DNA of 59,072 nucleotides from contig JAKSYS010000381.1 of the NCBI GenBank assembly GCA_022925895.1, positions 1-59,072 of the forward strand, given 5' to 3'. Source of the DNA: Fragilaria crotonensis (Eukaryota > Bacillariophyta > Fragilariophyceae > Fragilariales > Fragilariaceae). Positions within the stretch are counted from its first letter, which is position 1; each line of letters starts with the position of its first letter. Below the pieces are notes generated by a model that was not told where the DNA came from, ran no database searches, and saw only the letters and a program-made list of their open reading frames with translations. Below are positions 23,663-34,613 of the stretch, one piece after another. The position numbers were made by a program, and so were the translations under genes.

Positions 23663-24756
23663 ATGGGTGCGAATCAATCTTTGAGTGGTAGCGGAGGTGG
23701 TGCTGCTCGCGTATCGCAAGCTACTTCAAAACCGATGCCTAAAGATGACAATAACAATCGTAAGACGGATTTCATGAATGGGAAGGAAAGCAAAGTCCTG
23801 GAGACACCAATTTTCATGAACGACAGTGATGAAAACTCCGACGCATCGGGAGAATCATCCAAGTCAGAGAATCAATCCAAGTTCCCAACTCCAACAGGTC
23901 ACGAATACGATCTCATGGATCGTATTGCGGCCGAGCTGCCCAACATTATTGACGATCAGTCCAAACAGCAAGTGGAGGATTACAAGCAGGCATGTGATGG
24001 TGGGAAGGGACCCATGGTGGCATGCTTTGCAACTGCGGAATTCTTATCTCTCTTTGAACGCAAACACAAGGAGGCGTTCCAATTGTTCGAAAGCACGTGC
24101 TTTCGACCGAAAACAGACAAATCACCCAATGGAGTGCTCGTCGATGGTACCAAAGCGTATCCCGCATCGTGTTTTAATATGGCACAAATGCTAATGACGG
24201 GCAAGGGAGGTGTTCCATTTGATCGAGCCAAGGCGTACAAAACATTTGATCGGGCATGTCGCGGAGGCCACGGCGGTGCTTGCCATTTGCAGGCCAAGAT
24301 GTTATTGTCAGACCCGGGACAGTTGGGAAAGGGAATTCCGTACAATCCCCACAAGGCAGCTGCGCTCCTGCAGGGTGTCTGCGATGAAGGTGATTCCTAC
24401 TCATGCTTTCTGCTCGCCAACATGCTGTTGCGAGGGGCCTCGATCTCGCCGGACGCGGACAATGTCAGTCCCCAAGAGGCGCAGGGATTGGAGGAGGTAA
24501 GGCAGCGGCAATATGATGCAGTGAATCGCAAGAAGGCGGAAGATGATGCACGCAAAGCCCTTCCGCGAGATCCACCGCGCGCGGAAGCGCTGTTGTTGAA
24601 GGGTGCTTGACGAGTGGACACGCCCCGTCTTGCTACAATTTGGCTGTCATGTACACACAGGGAGATGATGGTGTTCCAAAAGATGAAGCAAAGGCAATCG
24701 AGTTTCAAAAGAAGACTGAAGAAATGGTAACCAAGTTTGGAGGATTTGGAATGTGA
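23663..24756 (+). CDS. Sel1-repeat protein, COA7/Hcp-like, with a one-base frame break
   Basis: Solenoid protein of Sel1-like (TPR-related) repeats. The ATG at 23663 gives MGANQSLS, a good N-myristoylation sequence (Gly2, Ser6). After a Ser-rich disordered region come repeats with the paired-cysteine pattern of the COA7/Hcp type: ACDGGKGPMVACFATAEFL, PASCFNMAQMLMTGKGG, ACRGGHGGACHLQAKMLL and CDEGDSYSCFLLANMLLRG. The frame closes at 24608 (TGA) inside LLLKGA. One base restored in the GGG run at about 24600 continues it as TSGHAPSCYNLAVMYTQGD and DGVPKDEAKAIEF, stopping at 24756. The continuation is plainly the missing last repeat, so the break is a deletion or read error. COA7 functions in mitochondrial respiratory assembly; a shared role here is not established, and the myristoylation signal argues for membranes elsewhere. 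Confidence 0.8.
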
Positions 24757-24987
24757 GTTGTTCCTACTTCTAGTAAGGTTAGAGTAGATTAGGAATGTAG
24801 GTAACGTGACGGGAGCTGTAAACTTGAACTACGAGCATCCATTTGCTGCAGTAGTTCGCGCCTGATAAGCATCGACCTTACCTTAACTGTGGCAGTGCAC
24901 ATTTTACAGTCCCACGACTTGTCATGTAGGAAAATGGTACGTCTTCAGTCTCCGCTTCATACCCTATGACGACCTTACTCCACGGTC

Positions 24988-26625
24988 TCAGCCCCTTTCA
25001 CTAATCCTCGCAACGTATTCGTTGAAGTGAACTTCCTGGGCATTGACCTGAACGAGCTTTTCACCGCTATGGGGAACACAGGATTTATCAAATCGTGGAT
25101 ATTCCTTCCCATCAATCCAATGCTTCATAAAAGAGAAGGCCGCTTCTGGTTTGTAGGTGGGCACCAAATGCCCTGCTCCACGAATGGTCAAAAAGTCAAG
25201 CCCACCCTCGTACCGAGTGACGTATCCACCGACTCTCTTGCAGCCATCCAAGGTCCAGGGACGCCAATCTTCTGTTACATCAAGACCCAAATTCGAGGTC
25301 CAGTTTTGTGCGGCAAAGGATGTAATGGCCGGATCCGTGTCCCCATTGTACACAAGCATTTTCAATTTTCCCACCTGGCTCTTGTAGAATCCGGAAATGT
25401 CCTTTTCGGTCGGAGTGTAATCAAAGTTATCCGCATTGTCCACGGAAAAGAACGTTCCATTCGCAACGTGGAGGGCTTCCTTGACTTGTGATAATTTCAC
25501 GTAATCTTCCATGACCACTCCACCACCGCAGGGGTAATCGTTTTCGGCGCCAGACAAGAAGGAAGAAGATGATGACATGAGTCCGTTTCGTGCACCACAT
25601 TCATCATAGAGAGCGTATTCGTAATATCCACCGACTTGTTCTTCCAACGTGTCGAGTGCTTCCTGGCAGGCATCCTTGTCGATGGCATCGGCATTGGTCG
25701 AAACACCCAATCGTCGTGACAATTCGTGATGACGTTGATTGGAAATACCAGTAGTAGTACTAGGACACGCTTGAAGAATGTGAGTAAATGTGGAGAGCGG
25801 GATTTGTCCGTGCCCGGCCAAGAAGAGAACGAGCCAGTAATCGAATCGACTGTTGGAGGAGAGACTGCCACAAATACCAGTTTCGGTCCCGAGACATCCA
25901 TCACCAACGGCGAACCCTTTCAAATTGATGGCAAAATCGTCCTGATTCTCCACAATCCTACGTGCCAATGTGGGAATGTAAATCCCAGCATAGGATTCTC
26001 CAGTAAGGTACAGTGGTGTCTGTTGGAGGACGGGAAACTTGTCTTGGAAGAATGCTTTTAGGGCGAGGTATGCATTCTGTGACGCTAGTTCATCGGTCCA
26101 ACTGATGCACTCTCTTTTGTGGTTGGTTGAATTGTGATCGTTATCCGGTTGTTCGTCTGAATTGCAATACGAATATCCGACAGGTGCCGGAGCATCAAAA
26201 ACCAAAATGTGCCCGAGACGTGTCCAAGAACGAGTATTGTAAAATAGTGTCGGAAGACCAGTATCACGATAGGCGTCAGTCTTGATGGAGTCATCGCTGA
26301 GAATGAGAGGACCCAATTCGGTGAGCAATCCAAACATACTCGACGCTCCTGGTCCACCGTTTGACCAGTATATCAAAGGTGTCGGAGTGGTGGAAACACT
26401 TTCCCTTTCGGCTTCCACTAAAATATAATGCGTATGAATTTGCTGACCTTCCAATTCGTAATCCAAGAATCCGGAATACCAACTGGAAGGAAGAGGCGCA
26501 TCGTAACCAGGAAGAGATTTTACCCGATCCTGGTGCCCATCGACTAGAGCGTTTGCAGCTACTGGACCTGCAAACGCAAATACAAGAAAGGAAAGACGCA
26601 GTGGAGAAGGTAAGCCGATCATCAT
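24988..26625 (-). CDS. Serine carboxypeptidase (peptidase family S10)
   Basis: Secretory or vacuolar exopeptidase of 545 aa, a usual length. The signal peptide is residues 1 to about 25 (LSFLVFAFAGPVAANA). Family landmarks: oxyanion region NGGPGASSMFG (89-99), nucleophile Ser211 in TGESYAGIYIPTLA, Asp431 in VYNGDTDPAITSFAAQNW, His486 in IRGAGHLVPTYKPEAA. The Ser-Asp-His triad is complete. Cysteines in the insert region (CGARNG, YPCGGG) match the disulfide-rich lid of this family. Single exon; two consecutive ATGs, the upstream one used. It faces the Sel1 gene tail to tail with about 230 bp between them. Whether it has true carboxypeptidase or acyltransferase activity cannot be told. Confidence 0.93.
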   Translation of the reverse strand: MMIGLPSPLRLSFLVFAFAGPVAANALVDGHQDRVKSLPGYDAPLPSSWYSGFLDYELEGQQIHTHYILVEAERESVSTTPTPLIYWSNGGPGASSMFGLLTELGPLILSDDSIKTDAYRDTGLPTLFYNTRSWTRLGHILVFDAPAPVGYSYCNSDEQPDNDHNSTNHKRECISWTDELASQNAYLALKAFFQDKFPVLQQTPLYLTGESYAGIYIPTLARRIVENQDDFAINLKGFAVGDGCLGTETGICGSLSSNSRFDYWLVLFLAGHGQIPLSTFTHILQACPSTTTGISNQRHHELSRRLGVSTNADAIDKDACQEALDTLEEQVGGYYEYALYDECGARNGLMSSSSSFLSGAENDYPCGGGVVMEDYVKLSQVKEALHVANGTFFSVDNADNFDYTPTEKDISGFYKSQVGKLKMLVYNGDTDPAITSFAAQNWTSNLGLDVTEDWRPWTLDGCKRVGGYVTRYEGGLDFLTIRGAGHLVPTYKPEAAFSFMKHWIDGKEYPRFDKSCVPHSGEKLVQVNAQEVHFNEYVARISERG

Positions 26626-27327
26626 GACAGAGTTGACCTATTGCTGTGTGTGATTGATATCAACAACGACTCTACTGTATGACCATCAGGATCTTTGACT
26701 ATGTGTATCCTGTCGGATCCCGATTCTGTTTACGACAGTATGTCCCACGCTGCTGCATATGATAACCGAAGTACATATGATACATGTTACATGCTACATG
26801 TACGAGTACCACTTTTACCGTTCGCATAGGAAAATCGCTGATACACTGTGAGATTTCTGATCGTCGCTACATGTTGTACTGTAGTAGGAAATAGGAACTG
26901 CTACCGATACCTACCGTTAGATGTCATCTATGCGCACAGTAGAGTACGACGTGTACACAACCTACTCGTAGAACACTGGTAGGTCCTTTGAGTACTGTAA
27001 TAACAAATTTAGTACATGAATAGGAAAACTTTCATTAGACCCTACAACTGAATAATTTCGAATTCTTAACTATGAGGCTATCATACGATACGCCTTTTGT
27101 AATCCGAAGTACGCTTGATCGGAGGGGAAAACGCGAAGCCCATCGATGATGACTATGGACGGAGGGAAAATTTAAAAAAACCGCAAGGCATCAAGTCGCA
27201 CCAAGATGTGTTCGCATTTGCTGGCTTCTCTTTTCGTTGTTGCTATTGCTGCATGCCCATAGCCTCGTTGATGATTGATTCGTGTATGGCCCAGCAGGGT
27301 TCTGTTTCAAATCATTTCTCATTATTC
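26626..27327. other. Divergent promoter region and uncertain 5' end of the LRR gene
   Basis: The region is rich in short palindromic repeats (catatgatacatgttacatg near 26775) and GTAC motifs. The LRR reading frame is already open from about 27115. An ATG at 27253 (CCMPIASLMIDSC follows) is an alternative start; 27328 is preferred because the acidic cytoplasmic tail of the protein begins there. Confidence 0.4.
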
Positions 27328-29097
27328 ATGATGGATCGCAATACGCCCTCATACACTTACGGCGAAGACCGCGCTGACTACGACGAAGAAGAATACAGCT
27401 TCGAAAACATTGAGGATAATCGAACAAGCAACTATCCCAAAACACCAAGAGAAGGACCGAAAGAATCCGCAGAAGAAGCACAACAGGAGTGGGGAGCTCC
27501 GACTGGAGCAACCCTCGACCATGATACTGGCAAGGGATCGAGGGCATGGCTCATTGTTGTCTTTGTCCTCGTGGTCTGCGGTATGTTAGCAGTGGCCGCT
27601 GCCATTGCCCTCACCGTCTACAGTATGGTCAAAATCGTTAACTCAGCCCTAGCAACAGTCGATGACGGCATGTTCACTCCTTCTCCCACCACTTTTGCGC
27701 CAAGCACATCGCCCCCATCGTCCTCCCCATTGACTCCGGAAGCGAAAGCCTGCAATTTTCTGTCGCTTACATCCCTGTCAGAATGTCGAGCAACGGTCAA
27801 ATTTGACTCAAACGCTGGTGTGGGTGACGCCACAACTGGCTACGCAATTCCGAGTGAGATAGGCCTTTTGACCCAGCTGACGTATTTGAGCTTGTCACTC
27901 AGTCGATTGACTGGTACAATTCCTGCCGAAATCTCAAGCCTAACTCAGCTACAGGTGCTGTCACTCAACGACAATGATTTGAATGGGACCATTCCCTGGT
28001 CATTCTCAGCTCTAACGCAGCTGACGTTGTTGTCACTTGAGGATAATGAATTGACTGGTACGATTCCTGCATCCATTTCAAGCCTCACACAGCTGCAGAG
28101 TTTGCTATTATACGGCAATCAATTCACTGGAACCGTTCCGTCCTCCCTCTGTTCACACGTGACTGATCTCGAAATCGACTGCAGTGCGATGGTATGCGAT
28201 CCAGGTTGCTGCTATGATTATAGTAGCAATTCCTGCGACCCCGCTCTTCAAATCGCCTGCAATTTTCTGTCGCTTTCATCGTTGTCTGAGTGTCGAGGGA
28301 CAGCCCAATTTGACTCAGACGGCAACCCGGATGACCACACCACTGGGTCCACAATTCCAAGTGAGATCGGGGTGTTGACACAGCTCACCTTTTTGGACTT
28401 TTCCAACAACTCGTTGACTGGCACGATCCCGTCGACCTTCTCAAGTCTCACGGAGCTTCAGGCATTGGTATTCAATGACAACCAATTGACTGGAACCATT
28501 CCGTCGTCGTTTTCCAGTCTATCGCAGCTCACATACTTGGCATTCGCGGACAATAAACTGTCTGGGACAATCCCCTCAAATCTATCCAACCTGATGCAGC
28601 TGAGTGTGTTGTTCGTCCAAGACAATCAATTGACTGGGACTATTCCGTCGTCAATCTCAAAACTCACACAGCTGACATATTTGGGATTCCAGGGCAATGC
28701 GCTGACGGGAACCATTCCGTCGTCTATTTCGAACCTTGTACAGCTTGAAACGTTGGCATTGTACACCAATAACTTCACCGGCACCATAACGTCGTCGATT
28801 TCAAGACTCACGCAGCTGACCTACTTAGGATTGTTCGAAAATCAATTGACTGGGGCAATCCCATCATCACTATCAAACCTGACGCGGCTCACAAAGTTGG
28901 CATTGCAGGGGAATGATTTGACGGGATGGATTCCTTGGACCCTCTGCCTTCCCGATTCTAACATCTACATTGACTGTGGTGAAATCGATTGCTTTTGTTG
29001 CGTTTCTGGTCAGTATCCATACGAGGCGTGTCCCAGCCCTCTCCAGCCAACAGCTGCTCCATCGTCTGCCATGTCCAACAGCAACCAGACCACCTAA
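27328..29097 (+). CDS. Single-pass membrane protein with two leucine-rich-repeat blocks
   Basis: 589 aa from the ATG at 27328. An acidic, Tyr-rich N-terminal region (about 70 residues, probably cytoplasmic) precedes one membrane segment (WLIVVFVLVVCGMLAVAAAI, about 74-98) and a Ser/Thr/Pro stalk. Then come two LRR blocks of the plant-type LTGTIPxxxxxLTQL pattern. Block one has about five repeats; block two has about eight. Each block starts with the same cap (CNFLSL, LSECR, a TTG segment, IPSEIG) and ends in a Cys-rich cap (DIDC-like, CC). The second block therefore looks like a duplication of the first. There is no kinase domain. Diatom genomes encode many such LRR membrane proteins of unknown ligand. 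The extracellular orientation of the LRRs is inferred. Confidence 0.85.
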   Translation: MMDRNTPSYTYGEDRADYDEEEYSFENIEDNRTSNYPKTPREGPKESAEEAQQEWGAPTGATLDHDTGKGSRAWLIVVFVLVVCGMLAVAAAIALTVYSMVKIVNSALATVDDGMFTPSPTTFAPSTSPPSSSPLTPEAKACNFLSLTSLSECRATVKFDSNAGVGDATTGYAIPSEIGLLTQLTYLSLSLSRLTGTIPAEISSLTQLQVLSLNDNDLNGTIPWSFSALTQLTLLSLEDNELTGTIPASISSLTQLQSLLLYGNQFTGTVPSSLCSHVTDLEIDCSAMVCDPGCCYDYSSNSCDPALQIACNFLSLSSLSECRGTAQFDSDGNPDDHTTGSTIPSEIGVLTQLTFLDFSNNSLTGTIPSTFSSLTELQALVFNDNQLTGTIPSSFSSLSQLTYLAFADNKLSGTIPSNLSNLMQLSVLFVQDNQLTGTIPSSISKLTQLTYLGFQGNALTGTIPSSISNLVQLETLALYTNNFTGTITSSISRLTQLTYLGLFENQLTGAIPSSLSNLTRLTKLALQGNDLTGWIPWTLCLPDSNIYIDCGEIDCFCCVSGQYPYEACPSPLQPTAAPSSAMSNSNQTT

Positions 29098-29764
29098 CTG
29101 ACTCTAATCGAGAGCGAGCGCACTTTCTCCCACGTCGTTTTAGCGAAGTATTGTGAGGGTACAAGGTACTAGTACCGGTAGTGTGGGAATGATACGTTTA
29201 GTTTTATATGGAAAAGTACGTACTACCAGCTATGTACCAGGTACCCTATCATAGCCAGTACTGTGGAGTACTGTAGTACAGTACTGGATTACTCGGATCT
29301 CTCAGTACTAGCACGTACGGAGTTCTTCGTTTGATTTGTGCGTTGAAACACTACAGTACCTGGTACTATACTGTTGCTGTTGCTGGCACAGGGTACTAGC
29401 ACCCTACAGTCTACAGCATAGCACTACTGGTTAACGGGTTCGGGGTCTGACACTTTCTCTTGCGCGCCGTCATGACTTCAACGAAAATGGTGTCTTCCGT
29501 CGTCGCGGTGTCAAATCAGAACAAAGAAGCCATCATCTGATCCGAACAAAATTCTTCAAAAATGCAAGTGGTGTATGTTTATTTTACTACTGAAGTCTCC
29601 ATTATCATACGTGCACATGACGCCTCGATTGGTGCATTCCGATTTCCGATGGACTTTGTACTGGTAGACGTACTGAACATGGAACTGTGTAGGGTATGCA
29701 AGAACTATTTCTTGACAGTTGTGCTGAAACACAAAATGCAAAATCCAAGTGTCACATTGAGACG
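29098..29764. other. Intergenic, rich in GTAC palindromes
   Basis: From 29160 to 29430 the sequence is a dense run of overlapping short palindromes (gtactagtaccggtag, agtactgtggagtactgtag, cagtactggatt). No gene or RNA was recognised. It is either a 3' flank or the promoter of the plastid-protein gene. Confidence 0.5.
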
Positions 29765-30616
29765 ATGAGGAGCATTCGACTATTGTTGGCATTAGCAGCA
29801 GCATTTCCACAGTCGTTGGCATTCAGGGCAACAGCAAGATCGCTGACTCAGCATCAGAAACTGAAGGAGTATGTGAGCGCGATCTCCTCGAAGAATCTCA
29901 ACCTTTCGTTGAACGTTGAAACGAACGGATCCCATCTACACATTAGCGGCATGTCACTGACTCTCCAAAGTTGCATGATTGAGACAGCCTCTCCTCATGC
30001 GACTTCTTTCATGATGCCTGGTAAGGATGGACCTCTTCCTCAACTCTCCTCCGGCGTATTTCCAATCCAAATGGTAAATCCAGGATCCTTCATTGGCATG
30101 AATGGCCATCAATCCGTTCTTCTCCAAAACCCTGTTTGGGAAATGTGTTGGTCGGACGGGGCTCCCTCCGGCAATGTCGTGTTTGGATTCCAATTTCCCC
30201 AAGACTACACCCGAAATGACGCACAACTATCGTCGTCCGAGACTTACTATTGTACGTTGAATGTCTTCTCGCGGGACGGACTTGAAGAGTTGCAGCGAGA
30301 CAAGAAGGAAATCCTGGAACAAGTGGAAACGCTCATGAAGGTGCGGCTAGACGCCATTGAGAAAGTCCGATCTACCTACAATCCAATCATCAAGGCTGCG
30401 GAATACAGCAAGGCCTTGGATGCAATGGAAAGATTGTCGTATTTTGACATGGAAAGGATTCATCTTATTCCATCAGACAAAGAGGTGCTTCCTATTTGTC
30501 AATCGATGATGATTGCCAACACTGGACAGCTCTGGAGCCGAGATGATAATGGGAAGCGAGTGGTACATGGCTCAGCCTTCGTTACGAGAAGTGGTGGACA
30601 GTCTCTCGCGCCATGA
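29765..30616 (+). CDS. Predicted plastid-targeted protein of unknown function
   Basis: 283 aa from the ATG at 29765. The frame is open further upstream, but this Met begins a clean signal peptide (RLLLALAAAFPQS) followed by LAFRA. The aromatic Phe after the cleavage site is the hallmark of bipartite plastid presequences in secondary red plastids. The mature part has no domain I recognise. It is a mixed region (residues 40-170) with two Cys (QSCMIE, WEMCWSD), then a helical segment likely to form a coiled coil (LEELQRDKKEILEQVETLM and following). The C-terminus is basic and glycine-rich. Single exon. Plastid location is an inference from the presequence. Confidence 0.7.
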   Translation: MRSIRLLLALAAAFPQSLAFRATARSLTQHQKLKEYVSAISSKNLNLSLNVETNGSHLHISGMSLTLQSCMIETASPHATSFMMPGKDGPLPQLSSGVFPIQMVNPGSFIGMNGHQSVLLQNPVWEMCWSDGAPSGNVVFGFQFPQDYTRNDAQLSSSETYYCTLNVFSRDGLEELQRDKKEILEQVETLMKVRLDAIEKVRSTYNPIIKAAEYSKALDAMERLSYFDMERIHLIPSDKEVLPICQSMMIANTGQLWSRDDNGKRVVHGSAFVTRSGGQSLAP

Positions 30617-33052
30617 AAAACAGGGAATGCGCAGTACTCCGAGTACGCAGTAGGAGTACATGTATCATGCATATACAGAGTATACAGTGCGATTCCGGTA
30701 CCGGCACGGTGTACCTGTACTTTTGATACAGCCGGAGTCTAGAATACTGTCCTATGTCCTATCGTATCTAAGACATACTGTATGTACCAGGTTGTAGTAC
30801 TCAGTACTCAGTTGCACTCAGAATACAAAAACGACAGAACCTTTTCTGTCAGGGGTGCTCAATGGTGAACTGATAACTTTGCTAGCCATATTTGCTAACA
30901 GCATGCCACAATGTGGAAAGACTTCAAGAAGCTTACACGCAAGGGTTTTTGCCGCAACTGAAGCACCTGAGGTTGTGAATAGTCTGTCTTTTCTCCAACC
31001 AGATGCTAGTGTAAAGGCTCAGATTATTGGAAAACAGAAGTTTTTGTTTATTATAGGTGGAGATATTGCGGAAAAATGTTGATTTGCCCATGATGCCACC
31101 AACAAGACATGAACAAGCTGGTGATGTGGGCAAGGTTCAAGATGATCCAGAAGTATCCAATACCTCACCATCATCCATAGAGTAAACTGTCCTCTATAGG
31201 TGATGATAGTGGGAATGAATTGCCTAACACTGATTATTATGTTCGAAAATAAAGATAATTGAAAAGGTGAATGCACAACCCTGAAGATGATATATGCACT
31301 ACAAAGGTGAACTCCGTACTGAAGTTAAACATAATTAGCAAATTTGTTGCAATCAGAGAGTCGTTAATCCAAGCCAGCAAACTATACCATTCTGTTAATG
31401 ATTATAAGTTCTTGGACAGTTTTGTTGCATCATGTGTGAAGCCAACAATTTCTAGAAGCTCAATGAGCACTTCACGAAGCTAGTACGGGCTATGGGCCTT
31501 CTTGATTGGACGTGATGTCAGAAATAATGCAGGTTTGTCATACCTTCTTGACGTCCAGATGCAGCAATTTGCTTCAAGGCAACCATCAGAATCCTCACTT
31601 ATTTGCTATTCCAATGTGAGAACATCACACTGGTGAATACCAGTACAATTTTCAGGATTCTATTTTGGATGTCCTCACTCCAAATTGGAGCCCCCCTCCT
31701 GATTGGGATTGCAACAGATGGTGCACCATCATCCTTAACAGCACCAGGTTGTATTGAAGATATGTGGCTGCCCTCTCATTTATCATACAAATGCCATTCA
31801 CGCATCTTCCAAATCTGAAGTGGAGCACACCAACTTGTTGATCTTGTGATGTATAAAAGAGTTTAGTATTCATGCTCACCAATGTCACGGGCAGTTGCAT
31901 TGTCAGCAGTATTTGATTGCTGACATGAAGTCAACATGTCCAACACTTGTCTTGACTTGGGTGTTGTGAATGTGAAAGCTTTGTTGATGAGGCAACCACA
32001 TTACTCAGAAAAGGCCTGCTGCATGCACACCACCATCCACAATTGAATAGTGGACATGCATTCATTGCAGCCAGTTCATGGATTGAACACTCCTGTGTGC
32101 AAACACAAAGCATACCTGTCAAAGCTTCGTTGCGATATGAAAGGCAAACAAATGTAAAGGGTCTCATGACTGCTCAAGATCATGTTAGTCTATTCACTCC
32201 AACCTCTTAAGAAGCAACAAGCCCTTCTGAGTTAGTTCAATTTTACATTTGATACTTTGTCACTCATGTCAAGGCAGCAGAAGCCATAGAGGAAGCTGAG
32301 ATGACAGTGCAGATGGAACTTGATCAATCAAAAGGAGCAAATGGGATTGAAACTAGTAGTTCACCAAAAAACACTGTTATAACTTACCATACTACCTGCA
32401 GCGGTATCCACATAACAAACACTCAACCCACACGGCTACTACCGGTAGTAGACATTGTTACTGGCACAATATACCCATACACGTTGACACAGTAGAAGAA
32501 TTCGGAGTAGCACCACAAAAAAGGGCTTTGAGCCACATACTTTGTACATAGAGAAGAGAACATATTCCATGAAATATGATACAAATATATTCTAGACTTT
32601 ATAAAGAAGTACAGACCTATGCCACAACTACTACATGTATTTGAGTACCTCGGACATTAAATACCGGTCTTTTTTTTACGTCGCGCAGACATACAGATGT
32701 CCGACAGGGAACATTCCGGATCGTTCGAAAATGCCTCCTGTTGCACCTGCTTCCTATTGGATACATGCTGCTTGTTCTATCAGGACAGCTGTTCGTTCAC
32801 TGCGTTCGCCATTTAAAGGTCCGCGGCGTGCTGAGTTCGCAGCAACGTGTTTGTCAACGATATTTCAGAGGGCAATATGGACCAAAGCCATCACTGATGC
32901 ACTACGGTTCTCATCTGTGATGGACGATTCACTTCTATCTTTACTCCGATTGTTTACTCTCAACACCACGAAGACCGATCCACAATTTTGTTCTTGCCCT
33001 TTTGTGCAAAGCCTGCTCTTATCGCATCTGCAATTTGTTATCCGAGTACATC
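30617..33052. other. Gene-poor spacer with relic-like sequence
   Basis: 30620-30820 is GTAC-palindrome rich. 30840-32500 has the composition of old transposon or gene relics, with short open stretches on both strands. The best resemblance is LIGIATDGAPS around 31690 (plus), which recalls a hAT-type transposase motif, but no flanking motif supports it. No intact gene was found. Confidence 0.4.
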
Positions 33053-34007
33053 ATGACGATGAAGCTTTGTTTGACGATTCTCTTCGTTGGAGGGGCCTCT
33101 GCCTTCTCTCCTGTCATCCGTGCCCCTGCTGCTTCGGTGTCGGTTCAGCAGACAGCGATGTTTTCATCGCTGGGGCATGACTTTTTCCTCAAGAAGAAGC
33201 CCGCCACCAATGATGGTGTCCGATCTCGCACCCTGGATTCGTTGCAGAAGAGGGATGCTGTTCTAGATCCCGATTATACGCTCACGTGGTCCATGGCTCT
33301 TCTCGGTGCATTGATCATGTGGTACACTCCTGGTAAGTTTTCAGTTTGCCGCGGATGCGCAAGGTCATTTCCCTTCAATTCTACGTCACTTGCCCTTGCA
33401 CTTTCTCACATCACAGTTCTTGACTCTCTATGAACAGCATCTGATGGCGGTCCATCCTTGATCGGAGTGACCGGTGGGCTGTTCCACATGCTCTTTGCAA
33501 CACTGCTTTGGGTTCAAACGCGTAGGGTGCGTTGTGTCTTTGAGAATGACAGCTTTGAGTTTTACAACATCAAGGGCCCCAAGTTGGATTTGGACAACGG
33601 TGCTAAGTTGGTACAAAAACCTGACAACTACGTCTCAGGCACCATCAACAGGTGGAAGTACGACACGATCATCAACTATGGATTCTTCCCTTCCCTTGAC
33701 TTTCCAGTCATTTGCTACTTCAAGGAGACTGAAACCCCCGAGGTAAGTTGTGTTCCTAGGAATTCGTGACTGAGTCCGCAAGTGACCCAAATAATGTTCA
33801 TTATACTAATGTCTAACAACCATACTCTATCTCTTTACCTCATTCACAAAACAGGAACAGTGGGACAAATGGTTCGCCGCGTTCGATGCGTATGGAGGAG
33901 GCCAGCCCCATTTTTTCCCTGGCATTTGCAATGCCCGACAATTCAAGAAGCAGATGGAGCTTCGTGGAGTGGCTCGCAAGCCGATTCCAACTTTGAAAAG
34001 TAAATAA
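33053..34007 (+). CDS. Plastid-targeted DUF3119 family protein
   Basis: Three exons: 33053-33332, 33438-33742, 33855-34007 (245 aa). The signal peptide ends in ASAFSP, the classic diatom plastid-import motif. The mature protein has a membrane-like segment (TWSMALLGALIMWYTPG) and a second hydrophobic helix (LIGVTGGLFHMLFATLLWVQ). The DUF3119 core follows: TRRVRCVFENDSFEF, INRWKYDTIINYGFFPS, DFPVICYFKETETPE and, in exon 3, QPHFFPGICNARQFKKQMELR. Members occur in cyanobacteria, plants and algae and are of unknown function, probably thylakoid or envelope associated. Introns use GTAAGT donors. Splice phases 1 and 0 join exactly. Confidence 0.88.
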
Positions 34008-34613
34008 CGAAGACAACAACAACATTAATGATACACAACGAAATGAACAGACCCGACACGCACAAGATATGGACCTACCCTGGGCAAGCCAGCATTTTAT
34101 AATAAGGCATACTACTACTAGAGAGCTATCAACCCAGAAATGACCCATTGCACCGGTTCTTCTAGATTAGCATCAATCAATATATAATACACCTGATGAC
34201 TGAAGGATTCTTTAGCTGGTAGTGGTTTGTCCCAGAATACCGTTGAACCATCCAAAGACAAAGCAGTTGCACTGTTGCACACTCGTTTGATGACGACTCT
34301 CATGCCTCACATTTTACAGGAGTACGAGTACCGTACTGTCGTGTTGCCGGTTGGCGGGGGCCGCATACAGTACTCCAGTAGCGCTACCAGTACAGTAACT
34401 GAAACATAGGAACGCGTAACGCGCACCTTCAATCTTCAATCCAATCTTTGGAGGTATCGCCCCATACGACGAACGTCACTCGACCAGATGGACAAATCCA
34501 GATCGCGCTAAATAGTCCATTCTTTATGTACGAGCATATGCTACATAGGTGATTCTACTGATCATCATCTCTTCCCCTTTCCCCCTGCGCACCATAAGAA
34601 AGAAAAAAGCATC
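34008..34613. other. Intergenic, nothing recognised
   Basis: Spacer between the DUF3119 gene and the START-like gene. Only short open stretches are present. A GTAC-rich patch lies at 34320-34400, and a purine-rich leader (aagaaagaaaaaagc) just precedes the ATG at 34614. Confidence 0.4.

Noticed and set aside
31640-31830. LIGIATDGAPS resembling a hAT transposase motif
   Set aside because: Only one short match; no DDE residues, dimerisation domain, terminal inverted repeats or target duplication nearby.
32635-33180. 181-codon open frame upstream of the DUF3119 gene
   Set aside because: Overlaps the verified first exon of that gene in another frame and has no protein-like features.
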